A stretch of DNA of 64,000 nucleotides. Origin: Phycisphaerae bacterium. Its GTDB lineage: Bacteria > Planctomycetota > Phycisphaerae > UBA1845 > Fen-1342. Below, piece by piece: positions 30,234-37,230 of this stretch. The notes under the pieces are model-generated. The model made no database searches. It had not been told where the DNA came from and was given only the letters and a program-made list of their open reading frames with translations. The position numbers were made by a program, and so were the translations under genes. The number at the start of each line of letters is the position of its first letter. Within the stretch, counting starts at the first letter, position 1. The stretch lies in contig JAUIEC010000007.1 in assembly GCA_030428945.1 (NCBI GenBank), positions 62,001-126,000 on the forward strand. The letters are read 5' to 3'.

Positions 30234-31517
30234 TCAGACCAGCGCGGTCCGCGGCGGAACGATCGAGGCCGCCCGGCACTGCGGATTGGTCAGCAGGCAC
30301 TGCGCCACGCCGATCGAGCGTTCCTCGAATCCCGCCTCGCAATACGCCAGGTAGTAGTCCCACAACCGCAACAGGCTCGGCGCGTGCCCGAGCCCCAGCA
30401 CCGCCTCGCGATTCGCGTGCAGGTTCGAGCGCCAGGCCCGCAGCGTCCGGGCATAGTGCGGCCCGAAATCCTCGAGGTGCGTCAACTGCATCTCCGCCCG
30501 TCCGGCCGACGCGACCATCGCCCCGATCGACGGAATGCAACTGCCCGGAAACACGTAGCGCTTGATGAAGTCGACGCTCCGCCGGGCGTGATCGTAATAC
30601 CGCTCGGCCATCGTGATCGCCTGCAGCAGCATGCTGCCGTCCGGCTTCAGCAGCCGCCCGCAGGTCGCGAAGAACTCGTCGTAGTACTGGTCGCCGACCG
30701 CTTCGATCATCTCGATCGAAACCAGTTTGTCGTACCGCCCGGTCAGGTTGCGATAGTCCCGGCTGACCAGTTCGATCCGGTCCCGCAGCCCCGCCGCGGC
30801 GATCCGCTCGGCCGCCAGTTCGTACTGCGCCTCCGAGATCGTCGTCGTCGTCACCCGGCACCCGTATTCGCGGGCCGCGTGAATCGCGAGCGCCCCCCAG
30901 CCGGTCCCGATCTCCAGCAGGTGATCGTCCGGCGTCAGCCGCAGCTTGCGGCAGGCCCGGTCGATCTTCGCCCGCGAAGCCTCCGCCAGCGTCGCGTCCG
31001 CGGTCTCGAACACGCCGGCGGAATAGGTCAGCGATTCGTCGAGGAACAGCCGGTAGAAGTCGTTGCTGATGTCGTAGTGCGCCCGAATGTTGCGGCGGCT
31101 GCCACGCTGCGTGTTCGCGCTCAACCGGTGCGCCGCCCGCAGGATGGGCTGCGTCAGCCACGACCAGCCCGATTCGAGCCGAGCCAGCGTGTCCGCCTCG
31201 CGCAGCATCATCCGCAGGAACCCCGGCAGGTCGTCGACCTCCCAGTAGCCGTGAAGGTACGCCTCGCCCGCACCACAGTTGCCGCCCAGCAGCACCGTGC
31301 GATAGAACCGATCGCTGTGTACCGTCACGCGATACCGTTCGGTCGCGTCGGAAGCCCCGAGTGCCCGCGTGCCCTCGCGATCGTGCAGCGTCACCGCCGC
31401 CGATCGCAGGCGATCCAGCAGCCCCAGCGTCATCCGCCGCGCGAAACGGTCCAGCATGCCCGGCGCTGCGTTCGGAGAGGCCGCCAGTTCTTCAGGAACG
31501 ATCGAGTCACGAAGCAT
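30234..31517 (-). CDS. Cyclopropane-fatty-acid-synthase-like methyltransferase (UfaA1/CfaA type)
   Basis: SAM-dependent lipid methyltransferase, full-length CFA type. ATG at 31517 (MLRDSIVPEELAASPN) has AGGAGA 6 bases upstream and overlaps the DUF1365 gene by 11 bases. 427 residues, matching the 427 of M. tuberculosis UfaA1. Residues about 20-130 form the N-terminal lipid-binding region (GEAYLHGYWEVDDLPGFLRM); the SAM motif is LEIGTGWGALAIHAA; then YDKLVSIEMIEAVGDQYYDE and YVFPGSCIPSIG. Homologues work in methyl-branched, cyclopropane or furan fatty acid synthesis. Product cannot be told from sequence. Confidence 0.93.
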   Translation of the reverse strand: MLRDSIVPEELAASPNAAPGMLDRFARRMTLGLLDRLRSAAVTLHDREGTRALGASDATERYRVTVHSDRFYRTVLLGGNCGAGEAYLHGYWEVDDLPGFLRMMLREADTLARLESGWSWLTQPILRAAHRLSANTQRGSRRNIRAHYDISNDFYRLFLDESLTYSAGVFETADATLAEASRAKIDRACRKLRLTPDDHLLEIGTGWGALAIHAAREYGCRVTTTTISEAQYELAAERIAAAGLRDRIELVSRDYRNLTGRYDKLVSIEMIEAVGDQYYDEFFATCGRLLKPDGSMLLQAITMAERYYDHARRSVDFIKRYVFPGSCIPSIGAMVASAGRAEMQLTHLEDFGPHYARTLRAWRSNLHANREAVLGLGHAPSLLRLWDYYLAYCEAGFEERSIGVAQCLLTNPQCRAASIVPPRTALV

Positions 31518-32355
31518 AGCTGTCTCCTGCGGCCGCCGGACCGCGAGCCGGACGATGCGCCTCCGGGGCACCGGCCGGTCGCCGCCACGGACTGTTCGGG
31601 TGCGGGAAGTAACCGACACGCTTGAGCCACAGCCGCAGCGCCTGCCAGTAGATCGCGGCCACTACCTGCACCGTCATCGCCGGGAAGCGCCAGATCGCCG
31701 CCCGCAGACTGGCCGGCGTGAGCTCGATCCTTCGAAGCGACATCGTCGCGTCGAACGCGACCGCGTCGCCCTGACGGGTCTCCATGTGCACGCCCAGGCG
31801 CCGTCCGGGCCGACCGAAACGCCAGTCGTACTGCTGATCCATGCCGAAGAACGGTGAAATGTGGAACTCCTTGGCGAAACGGAACCGATGTATTGTTCGC
31901 CGCGGATCCGCTTTGGATGCATCCAGCACGTAACAATGCTGCTCGCCCCACGGCGTGTTGTTGATCTCGGCAACGATCGCCTGCACGCGCGTATCGCCCG
32001 CGTCGAAGCAGTAGTAGAAGCTGACCGGGTTGAAGCGGTGCCGGAAGTACTCGAGATGCGTCAGCAGCCGGATCGGCCCCTCCGGCCGCCAGCCCAGGCG
32101 TCGCGCAACCAGGTCGCGGACCGCCGCGCCAAGTGGCTGGTCCGCCGCCGCCTCGTTCCGCAGATGATCGCGCCGCCGGAAACGGGCCAGCCCACGCCCT
32201 TCCACGCTGCACAGGCCGCTGCCCGCGAAGACCGTCGGCAGTTCGTCCAGGTCCAGGTACAGCATGAACAACCGGTACTGCAGCGCGTGCCCGCGCGGCA
32301 GGTACCGCCGGTGCCGCACCAGCCCTTCGTAGATGCAGCTTGAACGCCCGCTCAT
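31507..32355 (-). CDS. DUF1365 family protein
   Basis: Cytosolic protein of the DUF1365 family, unknown biochemical role, almost always encoded beside a CFA-like methyltransferase and an FAD oxidoreductase. 282 residues. Family motifs: IYEGLVRHRRYLPRGHAL near the N-terminus, YRLFMLYLDLDELP, LLTHLEYFRHRFNPVSFYYC and EINNTPWGEQHCYVL. Overlaps the FAD oxidoreductase by 4 bases and the CFA-like gene by 11. The M. tuberculosis counterpart is Rv0448c in the sigK locus. Arg/Ala/Pro-rich tail after residue 250. Confidence 0.93.
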   Translation of the reverse strand: MSGRSSCIYEGLVRHRRYLPRGHALQYRLFMLYLDLDELPTVFAGSGLCSVEGRGLARFRRRDHLRNEAAADQPLGAAVRDLVARRLGWRPEGPIRLLTHLEYFRHRFNPVSFYYCFDAGDTRVQAIVAEINNTPWGEQHCYVLDASKADPRRTIHRFRFAKEFHISPFFGMDQQYDWRFGRPGRRLGVHMETRQGDAVAFDATMSLRRIELTPASLRAAIWRFPAMTVQVVAAIYWQALRLWLKRVGYFPHPNSPWRRPAGAPEAHRPARGPAAAGDSYAS

Positions 32356-33650
32356 CCCGCCTGCGCCCGGGCGGCGGACGTGTCGGCCGAGAGCACCGGC
32401 GGAACCACCACCCCGGCGATCCCCTGGCAGGCCAGCAGCGCGCTGCGCACGCCGTCCTCGTGAAAGCCGTAGCCCCAGTACGCGCCGCAGTAGTGCGTCC
32501 GGTTCACGCCGCTGATCTCGGCATGCCGCCCCTGGGCCCGGTTGCAGGCCGGCGTGAAGACCGGATGGTCATAGACGAATCGCCGGATGATCCGATCCGG
32601 ATCGATCTCGGCCGTCCGGTTCAGCGAAACGCAGTACGTCCGTTCCGCATCGAGACCCTGCAGAATGTTCATGTTGTAGGTCACCGTCGCGGCCGCGTTC
32701 TCTTCGCGCGGCACGTGATAGTTCCACGCCGCCCAGGCCCGACGCCGCCGCGGCAGCAGGCGCGTGTCGGTGTGCAGCACCGTCTCGTTCGGCTGGTAGG
32801 GAATCGCCGACAGCACCTCGCGCTCGACCGGCGTCGGATCGGCCAGCATCTTGAGGGCCTGGTCACTGTGCACCGCCAGGATGACCTCGTCGAACACCTG
32901 GGTCTCGCCGCTGGTCGTAGTGATTTCGACCGCGTCCTGGCCGCGTCGAATGCTGGTGACGCCTGTCCGCAGCCGCACCCGCTCGCGCCACGGCGCCGTC
33001 AGCTTCCTGGCGTACTCGCGCGATCCGCCCTGGATCACCCGCCAGATCGGCCGCCGCAGAACGTTCAGCATCCCGTGGTTGGCGAAGAACCGCACGAAGT
33101 TGCGGGCCGGGAAGCGCAGGAACTCGACCGGATCGGCCGACCAGATCGCGGCCCCCATCGGTACGATGTGCTGGTCGATGAAGATCCGCGAGTAGCGGTT
33201 CTCGTCCAGGTACTGCCCCAGCGTCGTCTCGTCATCGCCGCGCCCGTTCAGCAGTTCCCGCGACTGGCGATAGAAGCGGAAGATGTCGCTCAGCATCCGG
33301 TAGAACGACGGCCGCACCAGGTTCCGCCGCTGCGCGAACAGCGATCGAATGTTGTTGCCGCAGTACTCGAGCGCCGTCCGCTCGCACTGCACGCTGAAAC
33401 TCATGTTGCTCGGCTGCGTCGCGACCCCCAGTTCACGCAGCAGCCGGCAGAAATTCGGATACGTCCAGTCATTGTAGACGATGAAGCCCGTGTCGATCGC
33501 CAGCGTCCGGTCACCCGCGGGCACGTCGATCGTCGCGGTGTGCCCGCCGATGTAGTCAGCCTGCTCGAAAACCGTCAGGTCATGGGTGCGGTACAGCAGG
33601 TGCGCCGCCACCATCCCCGAAATGCCCGTCCCGACGATCGCGATCCGCAT
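32352..33650 (-). CDS. FAD-dependent amine-oxidase-like oxidoreductase
   Basis: Flavoprotein of the NAD(P)/FAD-dependent oxidoreductase (amine oxidase-like) family. The N-terminus is the dinucleotide-binding motif MRIAIVGTGISGMVAAHLLY, followed by EQADYIGGHTATIDV and DTGFIVYNDWTYPNF. The C-terminal flavin segment is around YCGAYWGYGFHEDGVRSAL. 432 residues. Homologues are Rv0449c of M. tuberculosis and the flavoproteins of the Rhodobacter furan/cyclopropane fatty-acid genes. It could oxidise or desaturate a methylated acyl chain. Second gene of the operon, 16 bases after the desaturase and overlapping DUF1365. Confidence 0.93.
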   Translation of the reverse strand: MRIAIVGTGISGMVAAHLLYRTHDLTVFEQADYIGGHTATIDVPAGDRTLAIDTGFIVYNDWTYPNFCRLLRELGVATQPSNMSFSVQCERTALEYCGNNIRSLFAQRRNLVRPSFYRMLSDIFRFYRQSRELLNGRGDDETTLGQYLDENRYSRIFIDQHIVPMGAAIWSADPVEFLRFPARNFVRFFANHGMLNVLRRPIWRVIQGGSREYARKLTAPWRERVRLRTGVTSIRRGQDAVEITTTSGETQVFDEVILAVHSDQALKMLADPTPVEREVLSAIPYQPNETVLHTDTRLLPRRRRAWAAWNYHVPREENAAATVTYNMNILQGLDAERTYCVSLNRTAEIDPDRIIRRFVYDHPVFTPACNRAQGRHAEISGVNRTHYCGAYWGYGFHEDGVRSALLACQGIAGVVVPPVLSADTSAARAQAG

Positions 33651-33666
33651 GCCCCGTGACCCTCAC

Positions 33667-34605
33667 TCAGGCGGCCCGACGCCGCGAACGCCCGCTCTCC
33701 AGGATCCGCGCCGGCACCGGCCGGACGTCCCAGATGATGCCGAGCCGTTCCAGCAGCTTGAGCCCGTAATAGGTGATGTCGATCTCCCACCAGTAGAAAC
33801 CCTGCCGGGCGCTGCTGGGGTAACGATGGTGATTGTTGTGCCAGCCCTCACCAAGCGTCAGCAGCGCCAGCACCCAGTTGTTGCGACTCTCGTCCTTCGT
33901 GTCGTACCGCCGCGATCCGACCACGTGCGCCAGCGAATTAATCAGGCACGTGCCATGAAACAGCACCACGGTCGAGATGAAAAAACCCCAGACCAGCATC
34001 TGCGGACCACTCGTGCCAAGCTGCGGCGCCGCCTGCGCCAGCACCGCGCCGAAGATGTACAGGGCAACGGCCATCAGCACAGGTACGAGCCAGTCGAAGC
34101 GATCGATGAATCGAAGTTCGCGAAACTGCGCCAGGTCCGGCACCACCCGCAGATCCGTCGTCAGGTTCGCCCGCACCGTCAGCCAGCCGACATGGCTCCA
34201 GTAGACCCCGTGCTCGTGCGGCGAATGCGGGTCCTCGTGTTCATCCGAGTGCGAATGATGCCGCCGGTGCTGCGCCGCCCACCACAGGGGACCACGCTGG
34301 GCCGAACTGTTGCCCGCCACCCCCATCAGGAACTGCACCAGCCGCGACGTCCGAAACGTCCGGTGCGAAAAGTAACGGTGATAGAATCCCGTGATCGCGA
34401 ACATCCGCAGCACGTACAGCGCCGCCGCCACCCCGATCGCCGTCCAGCTCCAGCCGACCCACAGCACCCCCAGGCACCCGCCATGCAGAATGAGGTACGG
34501 CACCCACCGCAGCGGGTCCGTCTGGAAACTGGCCGGGTCCTCCGGATCAGACTCCAGCGCCAGCGAATCCACCCAGCCAACCATGTTTCGCGCAAGTTTC
34601 TGCAT
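33667..34605 (-). CDS. Fatty acid (acyl) desaturase, delta-9 type
   Basis: Membrane di-iron desaturase that introduces a cis double bond into acyl chains. 312 residues. Three histidine boxes: HRYFSH (76-81), HRRHH (113-117) and HNNHH (256-260), with four hydrophobic segments around 38-75 and 175-225. This is the stearoyl-CoA/delta-9 desaturase arrangement. It is the first gene of a seven-gene minus-strand operon and supplies the unsaturated chain that the two CFA-like methyltransferases would modify. GGGA lies about 7 bases before the ATG. Divergent from the ECF sigma factor across 232 bases. Confidence 0.93.
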   Translation of the reverse strand: MQKLARNMVGWVDSLALESDPEDPASFQTDPLRWVPYLILHGGCLGVLWVGWSWTAIGVAAALYVLRMFAITGFYHRYFSHRTFRTSRLVQFLMGVAGNSSAQRGPLWWAAQHRRHHSHSDEHEDPHSPHEHGVYWSHVGWLTVRANLTTDLRVVPDLAQFRELRFIDRFDWLVPVLMAVALYIFGAVLAQAAPQLGTSGPQMLVWGFFISTVVLFHGTCLINSLAHVVGSRRYDTKDESRNNWVLALLTLGEGWHNNHHRYPSSARQGFYWWEIDITYYGLKLLERLGIIWDVRPVPARILESGRSRRRAA

Positions 34606-34837
34606 TAGATTCCCGTCCCGGGCACCCCATCCCCAACCGGGACCGGGCCACCCGCTCGCTTTGCTGTTCTCGAAATCCGTCCGACTGGATGCAGAATATC
34701 GTCCCGCCCGGCCTGGCGGACCGACCGGCGCCCCCCGGTTTCGTGCGTTGCGCAGCGCGGCAAGCTACAATCCCGCGAGTCCGTCCGAGTGGACCGGCCT
34801 TCGCTCTGACCCACAGGATCGCCGCCCGGGACCCGTC
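34606..34837. promoter_or_regulatory. Divergent control region between the fatty-acid operon and the sigma factor
   Basis: 232 bases between two divergent starts. It holds a 14-base direct repeat with one mismatch, TCCGTCCGACTGGA (34676-34689) and TCCGTCCGAGTGGA (34780-34793). A TACAAT -10-like box (34766-34771) lies just upstream of the second copy, oriented towards the sigma gene. No clear -35 pairs with it and no SigK-type CCATCC-N17-CCGAAT promoter was found. Expected to carry the promoters of both operons. Confidence 0.45.
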
Positions 34838-35404
34838 GTGAACCAGACCCTGCTACAACGCATCGCGGCCGGCGACCTGGCCGCCGTGCAGGAGTGCATC
34901 GACCGCTATGGCGGCCTGGTCTGGTCCCTCGCCCGCCGCTTCCTGGCCGGACAGGCCGACGCCGAAGACGCCGTGCAGGATGTCTTCATCGAACTCTGGA
35001 AGAGCGCCGCCCGCTACGACCCGGACGTCGCGGCCGAGGCGACCTTTGTCGCGATGATCGCCCGCCGTCGACTGATCGATCGCCGGCGGCGAATCTCGCG
35101 GCAGATCGAATCCGGACCAACCGTGCCGGTCGAGGAGATCGACGTCCCCGGCCAGGCCGACCAGGTCCAGGCCGTCGAAACCTCCGACGAAGCCGCCCTC
35201 GCGGCCGAGGCCCTCGGCAGCCTGCGCCCCGAACAGCAGCGGATCCTGCGGCTCTCCGTCTACGACGGCTGGTCCCATCAGAAGATCGCCGACCACCTCC
35301 AGATGCCGCTCGGAACCGTCAAGACCCACGTCCGCCGCGGACTGATCCGCGTCCGCGAACTGCTCGCCCAGCGACAGGCCGAACAGCGGGAGGCCGCCCC
35401 GTGA
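34838..35404 (+). CDS. ECF (group IV) RNA polymerase sigma factor, SigK-like by context
   Basis: Extracytoplasmic-function sigma factor, 188 residues from GTG 34838. Region 2 spans about 19-85 (LVWSLARRFLAGQADAEDAV, VFIELWKSAARYDP, ARRRLIDRRRR) and region 4 about 124-176 (LGSLRPEQQRILRLS, HLQMPLGTVKTHVRRGL). Linker 90-120 is acidic. Region 4 stop overlaps the anti-sigma start (GTGA), the usual sign of coupled translation in a sigma/anti-sigma pair. The divergent operon and the RskA-like partner match the M. tuberculosis sigK locus, hence SigK-like; group assignment would need a phylogeny. Confidence 0.9.
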   Translation: MNQTLLQRIAAGDLAAVQECIDRYGGLVWSLARRFLAGQADAEDAVQDVFIELWKSAARYDPDVAAEATFVAMIARRRLIDRRRRISRQIESGPTVPVEEIDVPGQADQVQAVETSDEAALAAEALGSLRPEQQRILRLSVYDGWSHQKIADHLQMPLGTVKTHVRRGLIRVRELLAQRQAEQREAAP

Positions 35405-36066
35405 CGCCCGCCCGCCTGCCGGACGATGACCGGATCCTGCAACTCCTCGCCGACGAGGCCACCGAGGGCCTCGCGCCCGCCGATCAGGCCGAACTCGATG
35501 ACTACCAGCGCCGGCAGCCCGACCTCGACCGCGACGCGCTGCAGCGGGCCGCCGCGGCCGCCACGCTCGCCTTCAGCCGGATGCGAAGCCCGCTCCCGCC
35601 GACCCTCGAGCGGCGACTGACCCACGAGGGGTACCGGGCCGTCCTCGGACTCGGCACCGGCGCCCCGGACCACCGCACGCCGTCGGCCGCACAGGTCTCG
35701 CGCCTGCTGGCAGGAGCGCCGGACGTGGTCCGTGCGACCTGGCGCGCGGCACAACCTGGCTGCGAACGGGTCGCCGGCGAAGCGGCCTGGAGCGACGCCC
35801 GCCAGGCCGGACTTCTCGTGCTGCGCGGACTGCCCGCCAACGATCCGCACCGACGGCAGTACCAGTTGTGGATCATCGATCAGCGATCCGGCACCCCGGT
35901 CGACGGCGGCGTCTTCGACATCCCGTCCGGCGACGAGGTGCTGATTCCGTTTGCCCCACGCGTGCCGGTCCGGACGCCGCGCGCGTTTGCGATTACACTT
36001 GCACCGCCCGGTGGTGTCGCCGCCCCCGGAGGCCCCTGGCTCGTCGTGGCGACCCTGAACCAGTAA
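35401..36066 (+). CDS. RskA-like anti-sigma factor without a membrane segment
   Basis: Probable anti-sigma factor for the preceding ECF sigma. GTG at 35401 overlaps the sigma stop by 4 bases; 221 residues. The N-terminus (ILQLLADEATEGLAPADQAE, residues about 9-28) looks like an anti-sigma domain helix. The C-terminal third (about 150-221) matches the RskA C-terminal domain: YQLWIIDQRSGTPVDGGVFD, RAFAITLAPPGGVAAPGGPW. Mycobacterial RskA has a transmembrane helix between these parts and senses outside the membrane. Here the middle (80-150) has no hydrophobic stretch long enough to span a membrane, so the protein is predicted to be soluble. Confidence 0.8.
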   Translation: MTPARLPDDDRILQLLADEATEGLAPADQAELDDYQRRQPDLDRDALQRAAAAATLAFSRMRSPLPPTLERRLTHEGYRAVLGLGTGAPDHRTPSAAQVSRLLAGAPDVVRATWRAAQPGCERVAGEAAWSDARQAGLLVLRGLPANDPHRRQYQLWIIDQRSGTPVDGGVFDIPSGDEVLIPFAPRVPVRTPRAFAITLAPPGGVAAPGGPWLVVATLNQ

Positions 36067-36088
36067 CCAGCATTCGCGAGTTCCCGCT

Positions 36089-37147
36089 TTGAACCCGCAA
36101 GCCCTTCAGACCAGCTACGCCGTCGAAGCCGTCAGCCGGGCCCTCGCCGAGTGGACCGTCGTCGCCCACGCCGAACAGGATGCCACCCTCGCGCAACGCT
36201 ACGGCGGAAGCTGGCGGCGCGACTGGGTCGCCGACGCCCACGCCCGCATCCTGTACCTCTGCCAGGCCCTTGCCGTCGAGCGACCGGAACTGCTTGCCCA
36301 CATGTGCCGCTGGGTCGCCAGCGCCCGACCAAAGGACACGCAGGTCCTGGACGACCTCCAGACCAGCCTGCGGTGCTGCACCCGCGTCGTCGCGGAGCAA
36401 CTGCCCGGCCAGGCCGGCAGCATCGCCGGCACCTACCTCGAAGGCGCCGCCGAGAGCCTGGCCCGACCGCTGCCCGACCCGCCGCCGCAACCGCCGGCCG
36501 ACGCGCCCCACCCCGACCTGCGCCTCCGCCTGCTCGAAGCACTGCTCTCGGCCGACCGCGACCGCGCCCGCCGGGAGGTCGACCAGGCCCTGCGGAACGG
36601 CCTGGCGCTGACCGACCTGTACCTGCATGTCCTCCGCCCGACCCTGTTCGCCGTCGGCGAAATGTGGCACAGCGGAGAAATCAGCGTGGCCGACGAACAC
36701 TTCGCGACCGAGGCCATCCGCGACCTGCTCGCCCGGGCCCGCACCCGCTTCCCCGAAACGCCCGCGCGCCGAACACGCATCGTCACCTGCGGCGTCAGCG
36801 GCGACCTGCACGACGTCGGACTGCGCATCGTCACCGACCTGTTCGAACTGCACGGCTGGCCGACCACCTACCTCGGCGCCAACCTGCCGGCCGCCGACCT
36901 GGTCACCTGCCTCGGCGAACGCGACGCCGGCCTGCTGGCCCTCTCGATGAGCACCTGCATGCACGTCCGTACCGGCGGGGAGACCATCGCGGCCATCCGC
37001 GCGGCCCGACCGGACACGCGGATCATCGTCGGCGGCTATCCGTTCCAGTTGATCCCGGAACTGGCGACCGACCTCGGCGCTGACGGTGTCGCCCACTGCC
37101 CCAGCGACGCCCTGCGACTCGCCGAGCAGTGGTTCCCCCACGCCTGA
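36089..37147 (+). CDS. Cobalamin-binding protein with CarH-like light-sensing cap, no DNA-binding domain
   Basis: Predicted adenosylcobalamin photosensor. TTG start, 22 bases after the anti-sigma stop; 352 residues. Residues 1-130 are an all-helical region of unknown family, not a MerR helix-turn-helix. Residues 143-220 are a B12 cap domain with the CarH signature W-x9-E-H (Trp193, Glu203, His204); His194 matches the CarH upper ligand His132. Residues 228-350 are the Rossmann B12 domain with D-x-H-x-x-G at Asp239, His241, Gly244 (lower ligand) and IIVGGYPFQ near 312. Without its own DNA-binding domain it probably acts through a partner, as AerR/PpaA proteins do; the sigma/anti-sigma pair is the obvious candidate. 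Confidence 0.85.
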   Translation: MNPQALQTSYAVEAVSRALAEWTVVAHAEQDATLAQRYGGSWRRDWVADAHARILYLCQALAVERPELLAHMCRWVASARPKDTQVLDDLQTSLRCCTRVVAEQLPGQAGSIAGTYLEGAAESLARPLPDPPPQPPADAPHPDLRLRLLEALLSADRDRARREVDQALRNGLALTDLYLHVLRPTLFAVGEMWHSGEISVADEHFATEAIRDLLARARTRFPETPARRTRIVTCGVSGDLHDVGLRIVTDLFELHGWPTTYLGANLPAADLVTCLGERDAGLLALSMSTCMHVRTGGETIAAIRAARPDTRIIVGGYPFQLIPELATDLGADGVAHCPSDALRLAEQWFPHA

Positions 37148-37230
37148 GATTGTCCGAATCCGAATCCAGCCCCCCGGCGAATTCTCTCCAGGGTCGCCGT
37201 TTTCACGCGAATCCGCCCACGGAGAAGATG

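Noticed and set aside
34838..37147. Calling the B12 protein a CarH/LitR repressor
   Set aside because: The cap and B12 domains match but the N-terminal region has no MerR helix-turn-helix, so direct DNA binding is not supported.
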